Origin: Clostridiales bacterium UBA6114
GTDB taxonomy: Bacteria; Bacillota; Clostridia; Oscillospirales; Butyricicoccaceae
NCBI GenBank assembly: GCA_002423435.1
Contig: DIWE01000022.1
Coordinates: 22,971-86,970 of the forward strand
Length of the DNA: 64,000 nucleotides
Direction: 5' to 3'
Shown: piece by piece, positions 1 through 9,480 of the stretch
Numbering within the stretch: the stretch's first letter is position 1
Layout: each line of letters begins with the position of its first letter
Program-made: the position numbers and the translations under genes
The notes under the pieces: model-generated
Told to the model about the DNA's origin: nothing
Seen by the model: the letters and a program-made list of their open reading frames with translations, nothing else
The model's database searches: none

Positions 1-343
1 ATTCAAGCATCAGCATAATGGCCGCTTCCGCCACGGTGCGGCTGTTGATAGCGGGCGTGTTTGTAACATAAATGCCCCGGGAGGCGGCATAGGCCGTGTC
101 CACGGTCTCATAGCCGACGCCCCGGCGGGCAATCAGCTTTAACTTGAACGCCGCGTCGATGATCGTTTTATTGAAGCCGTGTTCCGGCTGTTCAAAAGCG
201 ATCAGGCCGTCGCACTCCGCGATGTCGGCGCAGATTCCGGCCTCGGTGGGAGCATGGCCCCGGACGATTTCCACGCCGTTTTCGGTCAGCTTGTCCAAAG
301 CGAACCGGGGCATATCGTGATAAACCAAGAGTTTAAAAGCCAT
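1..343 (-). CDS. D-isomer-specific 2-hydroxyacid dehydrogenase, N-terminal part (cut by window edge)
   Basis: The reading frame starts at an ATG at 343 and runs off the left edge, giving about 114 residues. The start MAFKLLVYHDMP, the substrate-domain motif LIARRGVGYETVDT and the following VTNTPAINSRTVAEAAI are typical of NAD-dependent D-2-hydroxyacid dehydrogenases of the phosphoglycerate/glyoxylate type. These reduce 2-oxoacids or oxidise D-2-hydroxyacids in the cytosol. The Rossmann fold and the catalytic Arg, Glu and His lie outside the window. A GGAGG sits 7 bases before the ATG, inside the end of the family A repeat. It is the last visible gene of the ABC-importer operon, which suggests a role in catabolism rather than serine synthesis. 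Confidence 0.85.
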   Translation of the reverse strand, partial: MAFKLLVYHDMPRFALDKLTENGVEIVRGHAPTEAGICADIAECDGLIAFEQPEHGFNKTIIDAAFKLKLIARRGVGYETVDTAYAASRGIYVTNTPAINSRTVAEAAIMLMLE

Positions 344-346
344 CAA

Positions 347-487
347 AACCTCCATTCGCTCCGCGCACAAATCGATTGCCAAAAACCTCACAGGCGAATG
401 GAGGTTTTTTGGCATGTGCCGCGGTTGCCGCTTTAAGACGAGCGGCACGCCTTTTATCTATGGTTCGTGTGATTTTTCACACGAACC
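347..487. repeat. Family A palindromic repeat, copy A1
   Basis: This non-coding segment holds three hairpins in a row. The first pairs AACCTCCATTCGC (347-359) with GCGAATGGAGGTT (394-406). The second is a GTGCCGC/GCGGCAC stem at about 416-448. The third is GGTTCGTGTGA/TCACACGAACC at 462-487. Two more copies lie at 3403-3677. Read on the minus strand, the last arm of the element carries the GGAGG that serves the gene starting at 343, so the hairpin would mask its ribosome binding site. Confidence 0.85.
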
Positions 488-529
488 TTCTTCCCGGGTT
501 TTTGATTTTCTTCTGCCCGGCGCCCCTGA

Positions 530-1546
<1,017 letters not shown>

Positions 1547-1561
1547 TTTCTTTCCTCCCGC

Positions 1562-2515
1562 TCAATGAAAGCATTCCACAAAGTGGTCGGCGTTGACGGC
1601 CGTCATCTGGGGCGAATCTGTCTTACAGTGCTTGCCGCAGTTTAAACACCGGGGGTGGAAGCTGCAGCCGGACGGCAGATTCTGGGCGTCGGCCACCCTG
1701 CCGGGAATGGCCTGGAGCCGTTCCCGCTCCCCGGAGAGCTTGGGGATAGCGCCCAGCAGACCCATGGTATACGGATGAACGGGGTTTGCAAACACCTCTT
1801 TGACGGTGCCATACTCGATGACCCGGCCGGCATACATGACGGCCACCTTATAGCAAAGCTCGGAGACGATGCCGAGGTTGTGGGTAATCATCAGGAGCGA
1901 AGAGTCGTACTTTTCCTGCAGGTCCTTCATCAGTTCCAGAATCTGCGCCTGTATGGTGACGTCCAGCGCCGTGGTGGGCTCGTCGGCAATCAGCAGCTCG
2001 GGGTTGCAGGCAAGACCCGCGGCGATGCCCACGCGCTGGCGCATGCCGCCGGAAAATTGGTTTGGGTAGTCCCTGACGCGGCTTTTCATAATGCCGACCA
2101 TTTCCAGAAGCTCTGAAGCACGGTTCATCGCCTCTTTGGCGTTTAAGTTTTTGTGCTTTCGAAGCACCATCGCGATTTGTTCGCCCACGGTAAAAACAGG
2201 GTTCAGCGCAGTCAGGGGATTCTGAAAGATCATCGAGATCCTGTTGCCGCGGATGTCTTCCAGCTCCTTTTCCTTCATAGAGAAGATAGACTTGCCATTG
2301 TACAGTATATCGCCGCCGGTAAATTTACCGGCCGGCCGGGGCAGCAAATTCAAAATCGACAGGGCTATGGTGGTTTTGCCCGCTCCCGCCTCCCCCACCA
2401 GACCCAGGGACTCGCCCTTATTGATACTGAGGTTTACACCGTTTAGCGCATAAGTAACGGCCCTTTCGGTTTTGTACTCCGCCCTTAAATTGACGACTTT
2501 CAGCAGCTCTTTCAT
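1562..2515 (-). CDS. Oligopeptide/dipeptide-type ABC transporter ATP-binding protein (OppD/DppD family)
   Basis: This 317-residue ATPase has Walker A GEAGAGKTT (41-49), signature FSGGM (154-158), Walker B LLIADEP (174-180) and the OppD-type C-terminal cysteine region (CSFHPRCLNC). An ATG also exists at 2527, but GGAGG lies inside that extension, 5 bases before the ATG at 2515, and nothing resembling a ribosome site precedes 2527. The start at 2515 is therefore chosen. The gene sits between permease and second ATPase in the usual Opp order and forms a heterodimeric motor with the next gene. Confidence 0.93.
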   Translation of the reverse strand: MKELLKVVNLRAEYKTERAVTYALNGVNLSINKGESLGLVGEAGAGKTTIALSILNLLPRPAGKFTGGDILYNGKSIFSMKEKELEDIRGNRISMIFQNPLTALNPVFTVGEQIAMVLRKHKNLNAKEAMNRASELLEMVGIMKSRVRDYPNQFSGGMRQRVGIAAGLACNPELLIADEPTTALDVTIQAQILELMKDLQEKYDSSLLMITHNLGIVSELCYKVAVMYAGRVIEYGTVKEVFANPVHPYTMGLLGAIPKLSGERERLQAIPGRVADAQNLPSGCSFHPRCLNCGKHCKTDSPQMTAVNADHFVECFH

Positions 2516-2548
2516 ATTGACCTCCATTACACAAACTTCCCGTTTCGA

Positions 2549-3400
2549 TCAAATCTTCTTCGGGTCAAGCACATCCCTAAGACCGTCGCCCAGGAAATTA
2601 AAGGCCAAAACGGTGATCATAAGCGCGACGCCGGGAACCAGTACCATCCAGGGATAGGTGGCGAGATACTGGCGTCCGTCGGCGATCATATTGCCCCAGG
2701 AGGGTGTGGGAGCGGGGATGCCCAGATTCAGAAAGCTCAAAGCGGCTTCGACCAGGATTGCATTGCCGAACCGGCTGCTCGCCAGGATGATGAGGGATGT
2801 CGTCACGTTCGGGAAAATCTGCCTGAACATGATATGAAAGTCGGAGGCGCCCAGAACCCGGGATGCCGAGACGAACTCCTGCTTCTTTACCACCATGACG
2901 TTGTTTCGCGTAACCTTGCAGTACCGAACCCAGCCGGAGATTGTCAGGACGGCGATCAGGTTAAATACGCTGGGGCCCAGAACGGACATGACCGCAATGG
3001 CCAGTATGATGTTGGGAATTGCGAGGAACACGTCGCACATACGCATAATGACGGTATCTACGATACCGCCGGAATAACCGGCCATAATGCCAAGCACCGT
3101 GCCGAAGAGAACCTGCAGGAACACCGCGGCCGTGGCAATCATCAGAGAGTAGCTGCCGCCGTTTAAGAGACGGGTGAACACGTCGCGGCCCAGCTGATCC
3201 GTGCCGAAAACGTGTCCCAGAAAGCCCTTGCCAAACCACTCCGGCCCGGCAAAACGGTCGGGCAGTGAGGTTTTGACAGGATCAAAGGCTACAAACAGCG
3301 GGGATACAAAGGTGATGAGCAGCACCAGTAAAACCAGCGACAAGCCCACCATAAAGAACCTGTTGTGCAGTATACGGCGTAAAATAATTTTGGATTTCAT
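2549..3400 (-). CDS. ABC transporter permease (OppC/DppC family)
   Basis: This 283-residue membrane protein starts MKSKIILRRILHNRF and has an N-terminal anchor, a large loop with the FGTDQLGRDVFTR motif diagnostic of OppC/DppC, and five further membrane segments including the EAA-type ATPase-coupling loop near SASRVLGASD. The ATG at 3400 follows GGAGGTTAT, which is contributed by the end of repeat copy A2. A longer in-frame extension upstream runs through the repeat and is not used. It pairs with the permease at 3682 to form the channel. Confidence 0.93.
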   Translation of the reverse strand: MKSKIILRRILHNRFFMVGLSLVLLVLLITFVSPLFVAFDPVKTSLPDRFAGPEWFGKGFLGHVFGTDQLGRDVFTRLLNGGSYSLMIATAAVFLQVLFGTVLGIMAGYSGGIVDTVIMRMCDVFLAIPNIILAIAVMSVLGPSVFNLIAVLTISGWVRYCKVTRNNVMVVKKQEFVSASRVLGASDFHIMFRQIFPNVTTSLIILASSRFGNAILVEAALSFLNLGIPAPTPSWGNMIADGRQYLATYPWMVLVPGVALMITVLAFNFLGDGLRDVLDPKKI

Positions 3401-3402
3401 AT

Positions 3403-3543
3403 AACCTCCATTCGCTCCGCGGGACAAATCAAACCTAAAAAACCTCACAAGCGAATGGAGGTTATTGGCATGTGCCGCGGTTGCCGCTTTTCGGCGAGCG
3501 GCACGCCTCTAATCTATGGTTCGTGTGATTTTTCACACGAACC
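3403..3543. repeat. Family A palindromic repeat, copy A2
   Basis: Same three-hairpin layout as copy A1: AACCTCCATTCGC (3403-3415) pairs with GCGAATGGAGGTT (3451-3463), then a GTGCCGC/GCGGCAC stem, then GGTTCGTGTGA/TCACACGAACC (3518-3543). Its minus-strand end supplies the GGAGG of the OppC-type gene starting at 3400. It is directly followed by copy A3 and shares 4 bp with it. Confidence 0.88.
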
Positions 3544-3677
3544 TCCATTCGCTCCGCACACAAATAAACCATTAAACCTCACAGGCGAATGGAGGTTATT
3601 GGCATGTGCCGCGGTTGCCGCTTATCTATGAGCGGCACGCCTCTAATCTATGGTTCGTGTGAAAAATCACACGAACC
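3540..3677. repeat. Family A palindromic repeat, copy A3 (tandem with A2)
   Basis: A tandem copy of A2. The arms are 3540-3552 and 3585-3597, and the terminal hairpin is 3652-3677. The last four bases of A2 (AACC) are the first four of A3, as expected if copies join through a shared end. In the terminal hairpin the stem is kept while the loop is GATTTTTC in A2 and GAAAAATC in A3. It lies just downstream of the OppB-type stop codon at 3682. Confidence 0.88.
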
Positions 3678-3681
3678 TCAC

Positions 3682-4605
3682 CTACTGCAGCGTTATGCGC
3701 GGATCGATGATCGAGTTGATGATATCGACGATCAGGTTGATAACGGCGAACATGGCCGCTATCAGGAGCAGAGATGACTGAACCATGGAGTAATCCCTGG
3801 TGCTGACCGCCTGGTTTACAAGCTGGCCGAGGCCGGACCAGGAAAATATGGTCTCCACGACCACGGTTCCGGCCAGGAACACGCCGATCTGCACGCCGAC
3901 CAGCGTGACTATGGGAATCAGCGCATTTTTAAAGGCGTATTTCCAGAGCACCTTTCCCCGGCTGGCGCCTTTTGCATAGGCGGCGGTGATATAGTCCTCC
4001 TTAAGCACGTCTATCATACCGGACCGGCCGATACGGGTGACCTCGGCCGCGACGGGGTAGCCCAGGGTGATGGCCGGAAGGATAACGTGCCTGATGCCGC
4101 CGTAGCCCATGGCGGGCAGCCATCCAAGCTGCGAGGAAAAGATATAAATCAAAAGGACGCCAAGCCATACCGGGGACATCGACTGTCCGAAAATAGCGAA
4201 GAACATAGCCATAAAATCCGTAACAGTACCCTGCTTTGAGCCGGCGATCACTCCCAGCGGTATACTGACCGCAAGGCACACCAGAATCGTCCAGAAGGTC
4301 AGCGTGCCGGTGACGGGCAGCCGGGCGACGATAATATCGGCAACAGGCTGCTTATATACGGTGGAAGTGCCGAGATCGCCTTTGGCCACACCGGAAATAT
4401 AAATCCAGTATTGCTGATAAAGCGGCTTGTCCAGGCCGAGCTTTGCTTCCATCGCCTTGACCTGCTCCTCGGAGGCATCCTCCGGCAGCATGATTCTGGC
4501 AGGATTGCCGGGCGACAAACGGATCAGGCTGAAGGCGAAAACAGATACGAAAAAAAGTACGATTACCGTCTGCAAGATACGTTTGCCGATATAGCGAACT
4601 ATCAT
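3682..4605 (-). CDS. ABC transporter permease (OppB/DppB family)
   Basis: This 307-residue protein begins MIVRYIGKRILQTVIVLF, the typical OppB/DppB N-terminal membrane anchor. It carries the LGLDKPLYQQYWIYI periplasmic-loop motif and ends with VDIINSIIDPRITLQ, matching the family's NLLVDxxYxxxDPR ending. Six membrane segments are expected. The start at 4605 follows GGGAGG by 6 bases; an upstream in-frame extension crosses repeat B1 and is discarded. It forms the channel with the OppC-type subunit. Confidence 0.92.
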   Translation of the reverse strand: MIVRYIGKRILQTVIVLFFVSVFAFSLIRLSPGNPARIMLPEDASEEQVKAMEAKLGLDKPLYQQYWIYISGVAKGDLGTSTVYKQPVADIIVARLPVTGTLTFWTILVCLAVSIPLGVIAGSKQGTVTDFMAMFFAIFGQSMSPVWLGVLLIYIFSSQLGWLPAMGYGGIRHVILPAITLGYPVAAEVTRIGRSGMIDVLKEDYITAAYAKGASRGKVLWKYAFKNALIPIVTLVGVQIGVFLAGTVVVETIFSWSGLGQLVNQAVSTRDYSMVQSSLLLIAAMFAVINLIVDIINSIIDPRITLQ

Positions 4606-4633
4606 AAAAGACCTCCCATTTTCTGTAGTACAC

Positions 4634-4924
4634 AGACCTTGACGCCCCAAAGGGCGCCAAGGTCTCAGATTGTAGACAAAGTATCTATGGGGATTGTGAA
4701 GGGGTCGAAATCCCTTCACTTTAGATCTGTCCGGAACCGGACATGCGCCGGTGGAGGACACACTGGACAAAACACATGTGTTTTGTCCGCACCTGGGGGA
4801 GGCGGGGTCCCCAAGCGATCATGATCGCTTGGGGTGCTTATCGAGGGGGAATTGGATTCCCCCTCGAAAGGCTGCCGACTTTGTCGGCAGCCTCACCTTG
4901 GCGCCCAAAAGGGCGCCAAGGTCT
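4634..4924. mobile_element. Family B palindrome-array element, copy B1, with flanking hairpin pair
   Basis: The element body is 4666-4894 (229 bp) and is the most diverged of four copies. It contains a string of palindromes, including GGACAAAA/TTTTGTCC around 4764-4787, a 26-bp palindrome with CCCCAAGC/GCTTGGGG arms at 4810-4835, and the GAGGGGGAA/TTCCCCCTC stem. On both sides stands a near-identical hairpin with GGGCGCCAAGGTCT at its 3' end (4634-4665 and 4895-4924). It separates the OppB-type gene from the substrate-binding protein gene, where it could reduce permease expression. It contains no plausible gene. Confidence 0.8.
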
Positions 4925-4963
4925 GGTATATTTCGGGGTATGCGCCAAAGAAAGCGGCGGGAA

Positions 4964-6532
4964 TTATTCATGGGTAACGTATTTGAAGTTGAAAAGACCG
5001 TCCTGGTACAATTCGATCCCTTTGACGCCGTAATCAATGGCGTAGGTGGAGGCCAAACGGACCAGAGGCACGTGAACCAGATCCTCGCTCCAGCGGACGA
5101 CGCATTTCTCAAGCAGCTTGCGGCGGGCGTCGGCGTCCATCTCTGAATTAGATTGGCGAATCCACTCGTTGAGCTCTTCATCCGCGAAGTCACTGTGGTG
5201 GGCGTCGTTTAAGACGCGCATGTTAAAGTACTTGTAAGGCTCGCCGTTTTCCTGCATGGTGGCAATCAGGAACACGTCGTAATTCCCGGTGGCGCGCATA
5301 TCGTTCAGGGCTGCGGATTCCACAACGTCAACGCCGATATTGAAGCCGGCCTCGCCCAGCATTTCCGCGACGGCAAGTAAGGTTTCCTTGGATTTCTTAG
5401 TGCCGGTGTTGGAGGTCAAAACAATTTTTTCTCCGTTATAATTGGTTTTGGCTAAGTATTCCTTGGCCTTTTCGGGATCGTAATCGTAATGCACGGTATC
5501 CTTCGTATAGCCAATTACGCTCTCAACCGCGAAGCTGTCGGGGACGGATGCTTCGCCGCCGAAGATATAATCGGCGATGCTCTGGCGGTCGATGGCATAT
5601 GTAAAGGCCAGGCGGGCATTCTTGTCGCTGAAGATGGAGTCCTCGCCGCATTGCAATCCAAAGTACTGGACGGTGCCCGTGTTAATCTTCACCATTTCGA
5701 TCTTGTCGTCGGAACCATTGTACAGCTGCAGGTCGTCGGAAGCGATCCCGGAGGAAGCGACATACGCCTGCACATCGCCGTTCATGTGACCGGCAATGGC
5801 GGTGGACGGCTCCAGAACGATGCGCAGATACACGTCGTCATAGTAGGAGTCAAAATCGCCCCAGTAGTCGTTGTTCTTGGTAAAATGCACATATTGTCCG
5901 TCGACCCACTCGTCAAAAACCCAGGGCCCTGTGCCGACGAATTGCTGCTTGTTGAAAGCCTCTACTCCTTCGGCTTTCCAGGATGCGGCCTGGATAATTG
6001 CGGTGACGGAAAGGCTGTTCATAATGGGGGCGTAGGGCTCGGTCAGGATGATTTTCACAGTGTAGTCGTCGATCGCTTCCACACCTTTGAGCTGAGGCCA
6101 GTATATGGAGGCGACGTTTAAGTTGGGGTCGTCGATCAGGCGCTGGAAGGTGCAAACAACGTCGGCGGAGGTGAAATCGGTGGCATCATGCCACTTTACA
6201 CCCTTTCGGAGGTAGAAAGTGACCTCGGTGCCGTCATCGGAGTATTCCCAGGTCTCGGCAAGACAGGGGGTGTAATTGCCTTCATGATCGGACTCCACAA
6301 GACTGTCAAAGCACATATTCCTGGGCTGATAGCTGGGGGCGTTATTGGCGTCATGGGGATCAAGCGTGGTGAGATTTTCGCTGAGCGCTACGCTCAATGT
6401 TTTGCTGGGCGCGTCTCCGGACTGAGTGCCGTCCCCCGTACCGGCGGGGTTTGTCCCGGCGTTACCGCCGCAACCGGCAAAGCAGCCTACAATCAGAGTA
6501 ATCGCAAGAAACAAAGCGGCAAACTTTTTCAT
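4964..6532 (-). CDS. ABC transporter substrate-binding lipoprotein (SBP family 5, OppA/DppA type)
   Basis: This 522-residue protein has a lipoprotein signal (MKKFAALFLAITLIVGCFAGC) and the family 5 hallmarks LDPHDANNAPSYQPRNM and VTFYLRKGVKWHDATDFTSADVVCTFQRL. It would be anchored outside the membrane and deliver solute to the importer encoded downstream. The ATG at 6532 follows GGAGG. It is the first of the five transport genes, placed after the KduD-like gene. The ligand cannot be read from sequence. Confidence 0.93.
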   Translation of the reverse strand: MKKFAALFLAITLIVGCFAGCGGNAGTNPAGTGDGTQSGDAPSKTLSVALSENLTTLDPHDANNAPSYQPRNMCFDSLVESDHEGNYTPCLAETWEYSDDGTEVTFYLRKGVKWHDATDFTSADVVCTFQRLIDDPNLNVASIYWPQLKGVEAIDDYTVKIILTEPYAPIMNSLSVTAIIQAASWKAEGVEAFNKQQFVGTGPWVFDEWVDGQYVHFTKNNDYWGDFDSYYDDVYLRIVLEPSTAIAGHMNGDVQAYVASSGIASDDLQLYNGSDDKIEMVKINTGTVQYFGLQCGEDSIFSDKNARLAFTYAIDRQSIADYIFGGEASVPDSFAVESVIGYTKDTVHYDYDPEKAKEYLAKTNYNGEKIVLTSNTGTKKSKETLLAVAEMLGEAGFNIGVDVVESAALNDMRATGNYDVFLIATMQENGEPYKYFNMRVLNDAHHSDFADEELNEWIRQSNSEMDADARRKLLEKCVVRWSEDLVHVPLVRLASTYAIDYGVKGIELYQDGLFNFKYVTHE

Positions 6533-6614
6533 TTTTTTCCTCCCGTTTTTTTATAATATGTTGCGCAAGCAACCAGGCCTGTTGAAACATCGCTGTGTCG
6601 GATTTTCTCTGAAT

Positions 6615-7376
6615 TCAGCGGCCAAGCCATCCGCCATCCACCGCTATGGTGTATCCGTTTATGTAATCGGAGGCGGAGCTCGACAGAAACACGGCGATAC
6701 CTTTGAAATCTTCGGGTGTGCCCCAGCGCCCGGCAGGGATTCTGCACAGAATATCGGATGCCCGATCGGGGTCTTCCCTCAGGGCTTTTGTAATTTTAGT
6801 CGCAATATAGCCCGGCGCGATCGCGTTTATATTGATGCCGTACTTAGCCCACTCGTTGGCGAGCGTCATTGTCAGGCCTTTGACTCCGGCTTTGGAAACA
6901 GTGTAGGACGGGACGCGGATACCGCCCTGGAACGACAACAAAGAGGCAGTGTTGACAATTTTGCCGCGGATGCCGTTTGTTATCATCTGACTTCCCACCT
7001 TCTGGGTCAGGAAAAACAGAACCTTTGCGTTGAGATTCATCACGTCGTCCCAGTCTTTTTCCGTAAATTCCGTCGAGTCTTCCCGGCGGATAGTGCCGGC
7101 GTTATTGAACAGAATATCAATCTTTCCGTAGTATTCCATGACGGCATTGTATACCAAATCCACGGACTTCATTTTTGAGAGATCGGCTTTGACGGCAAAA
7201 AACCTTCTGCCCAAAGCCTTCACCATTTTTTCGGTTTCGGCGATGTCCGAGCGATAGACCGCCGCGATATCAGCGCCGGCCTCCGCCAGGCCTACGGCGA
7301 TGCCCTGCCCTATGCCGTCGTTGGCTCCGGTGACAAGGGCTACCTTTCCGTCCAGCTTAAATTGATCTAGAATCAT
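6615..7376 (-). CDS. kduD: 2-dehydro-3-deoxy-D-gluconate 5-dehydrogenase-like SDR
   Basis: This 253-residue short-chain dehydrogenase closely resembles KduD, which interconverts 2,5-diketo-3-deoxygluconate and 2-keto-3-deoxygluconate in pectin/uronate breakdown. Visible features are TGANDGIG (16-23), NNAG (91-94), catalytic Ser145, Tyr158 and Lys162, and the family-specific stretches TIRREDSTEFTEKDWDDVMNL, LLSFQGGIRVPSYT and the C-terminus INGYTIAVDGGWLGR. The ATG at 7376 follows AGGAG. It lies 12 bp after the zinc alcohol dehydrogenase gene in the same operon. Other SDRs acting on related sugar acids are possible. Confidence 0.85.
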   Translation of the reverse strand: MILDQFKLDGKVALVTGANDGIGQGIAVGLAEAGADIAAVYRSDIAETEKMVKALGRRFFAVKADLSKMKSVDLVYNAVMEYYGKIDILFNNAGTIRREDSTEFTEKDWDDVMNLNAKVLFFLTQKVGSQMITNGIRGKIVNTASLLSFQGGIRVPSYTVSKAGVKGLTMTLANEWAKYGININAIAPGYIATKITKALREDPDRASDILCRIPAGRWGTPEDFKGIAVFLSSSASDYINGYTIAVDGGWLGR

Positions 7377-7388
7377 AATGCACTCCTG

Positions 7389-8417
7389 TCAGATATGGAT
7401 AAGAATCTTGCCGCATTTGGCCCCGGACTCCTGCAAATGAATGGCGTCATCCAGCCTGTCCAGCGGAAATTCCCCGGCAATCATTTTGGCGAAGTCAAAC
7501 TTGTTCTCATCGTATAACCGCGTCACCATTTCTGCCGCCCGCTCAAAATGTTTCAGCGTATGAACGCGGCTGCCCACAATTGAAATTTCTTTTAGGATCA
7601 GCTTATTGGTTTGATATTCCCTGGGCTCGGTCGGAATGCCGATCGGGACCGCCGTGCCCCTTATCCTGGTTACGGAAGCCAGCGCCAGCGCGCCGGCTTT
7701 GGAGCCGGAAGCCTCGAACACCTTATCAAAACCGCTATTGTTTGTCATGCGGTCTACCGCGCCGAGCAGGTCCTCCCTGCCGGTGTCAATGGTTTCAAAG
7801 CCGAAATCCCGAATCAGTTCAAGCCGTTTTGAATTTAATTCGGCGATCACGACCCTGCCGGCGCCGAAATACCGGGCGCAGACGCCGCAAAGAATGCCGA
7901 TGGGGCCGCCGCCGATAATCAACACGCTTTCGCCGGGTTCCAAGCCGGCCCGGGCGCAGGCGTGGAAGCCGACAGCCATGGGTTCCGTGAGAATGGCCAC
8001 CTTATCCGGGACCCGATCCGGCACGGGAAAGACGCGCTTGGTCTCCGTACACACATACTCTGCGAAGCCGCCGTCCATATGTAAGCCCATAATCCGAAGA
8101 TTCCCGCATACGTGGAAATTGCCGTCTAAGCAGGCGTGGCATTTGCCGCATTCGCCCAAGGGGTGCAGCACGACCCGGTCTCCCTCTTTGTAGGGAAGGG
8201 GCCCCTCGGCGTTTATCTTTTCCACAACGCCCAGGATCTCGTGGCACATAATGCGGGGTACCGTGGCTGTCAGATGCTTATGATTATATACCGTAACATC
8301 GGAGCCGCAAACACCTCCGTAAATTACCTTGATCCGGGCCTCGTCCTTTTGGGGCTCCGGCGTGGGGACCTCCTGCATCTTGAGGACCTTCCAGTCCGTC
8401 AGAACATTTGCTCTCAT
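7389..8417 (-). CDS. Zinc-dependent alcohol/sugar dehydrogenase (MDR family)
   Basis: This 342-residue medium-chain dehydrogenase has catalytic zinc residues Cys37 and His59-Glu60, four structural-zinc cysteines (90, 93, 96, 104 in CGKCHACLDGNFHVC) and the nucleotide-binding GGGPIG near residue 170. It resembles the sorbitol/L-idonate/threonine dehydrogenase branch, so it probably oxidises a secondary alcohol of a polyol or sugar acid. Only a weak ribosome site precedes the ATG at 8417. A longer frame upstream overlaps the RraA-like gene out of frame and is spurious. Confidence 0.88.
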   Translation of the reverse strand: MRANVLTDWKVLKMQEVPTPEPQKDEARIKVIYGGVCGSDVTVYNHKHLTATVPRIMCHEILGVVEKINAEGPLPYKEGDRVVLHPLGECGKCHACLDGNFHVCGNLRIMGLHMDGGFAEYVCTETKRVFPVPDRVPDKVAILTEPMAVGFHACARAGLEPGESVLIIGGGPIGILCGVCARYFGAGRVVIAELNSKRLELIRDFGFETIDTGREDLLGAVDRMTNNSGFDKVFEASGSKAGALALASVTRIRGTAVPIGIPTEPREYQTNKLILKEISIVGSRVHTLKHFERAAEMVTRLYDENKFDFAKMIAGEFPLDRLDDAIHLQESGAKCGKILIHI

Positions 8418-8455
8418 GAAATTATCTCTACTCTCATTAAAATTACCTTTTATAA

Positions 8456-9112
8456 TCAGATGGCGCCTATCTTCGCATAGGTGTCGAGGAGCTTGGCGCC
8501 GTCGAGAAGGCTTTCCCGCACGGTATCCTCCTTCAGGACAATCTTGAGGGCCTCCTCGAATACCTCGTCGGCGATGGCGGAAGGAATAATAGCCACGCCG
8601 TCGATGTCGCCGAAAACGATATCGCCGGGATAGATCATGACGCTGTCTATTATGATGGGAACCTGGCATTCGGTAACTTCGCAGCGGCCCTTGGAGGTTG
8701 TGGGCAGGGCGCCTTTGAAAAACAGCGGGAACTCGATTTCCCTCAACCGTTTGAGGTCGCGCGCGCAGCCGTCGATGACGGCGCCGACGCCTTTTTTGGC
8801 CTGGATCGCCGTGGCCAGAAGCTCGCCGAAGATCGCGCAATTGTAATGGCCTCTTGTCGACAGGATATAAACCTCGTCTTCCGACATCTGGTCGATGACT
8901 TTGCACTGGGCGGTCAGCGGGTTCTCGGGCATGGTATAGACCTCGGTGCCAATGCTTGTAAAGGCCTTGCCGAGAAGCACCTGCTTGTCACTATTCATTT
9001 TGAAAGAGGCGCCCAGGGATTGGTTGCGGTGGCCCATTTGATCCATCACGTCGCAAAGAATACCGCTGTAAAGCGTATTTTTCAGATATTCGCTGTCATA
9101 CTTCACATTCAT
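8456..9112 (-). CDS. RraA-like aldolase/decarboxylase family protein
   Basis: This 218-residue protein has the RraA/4-hydroxy-4-methyl-2-oxoglutarate aldolase signature: VIDGCARD with the substrate-binding Arg and metal-binding Asp, followed by PGDIVFGDIDGVAIIP. Family members cleave 4-carboxy-4-hydroxy-2-oxoacids or decarboxylate oxaloacetate; some only regulate RNase E. In this catabolic operon a lyase role is more likely. The ATG at 9112 is preferred over an in-frame TTG at 9118 because GAGG lies 8 bases before it. It is the first gene of the operon and faces the IclR gene. Confidence 0.85.
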   Translation of the reverse strand: MNVKYDSEYLKNTLYSGILCDVMDQMGHRNQSLGASFKMNSDKQVLLGKAFTSIGTEVYTMPENPLTAQCKVIDQMSEDEVYILSTRGHYNCAIFGELLATAIQAKKGVGAVIDGCARDLKRLREIEFPLFFKGALPTTSKGRCEVTECQVPIIIDSVMIYPGDIVFGDIDGVAIIPSAIADEVFEEALKIVLKEDTVRESLLDGAKLLDTYAKIGAI

Positions 9113-9480
9113 TTTCAAAACCTCGTTTATTATTGTTTCAATGGATTATGAGCGCTGTACTATGCCGGTTTTGTCCCTCCCATATCGTATTTATTAGGCC
9201 GAGCTCGTTTGTGCCATATATGGAACCATCAAATTATTTAATTGTTCTTTATTTGGCATTCATATATCCTTGCTATTATCATAATACAATTCATTTTAAT
9301 GAATCAATACCCAAATAGCACAATATTTCTATAGATAAATTATTTATTTTGACATTATTCTATTTCATATATGGAACTTTGGAGGTATGAATGCATTTTA
9401 TATTTAGTACTATTGTAATTGCGAAAGTTTCATGTTACGATATACAAAACAGTAAGCTGAGAAGGTTGTGAGTCAGAATC
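9113..9480. promoter_or_regulatory. Divergent control region with repeated CATATATGGAAC motif
   Basis: This 368-bp AT-rich region separates the importer operon from the IclR gene and should hold both promoters. The 12-mer CATATATGGAAC occurs twice on the plus strand, at 9215-9226 and 9366-9377, each time within a partly palindromic context (CCATATATGG at the first). ATTCATT/AATGAAT at 9290-9305 is a third inverted repeat. These are candidate sites for the adjacent IclR protein, by position only. No clear -35/-10 pair stands out. Confidence 0.55.

Noticed and set aside
7389..8906. 505-codon frame extending the zinc ADH upstream
   Set aside because: The extra part overlaps the RraA-like gene out of frame and is Arg-rich, as expected of a shadow frame; the family length fits the start at 8417.
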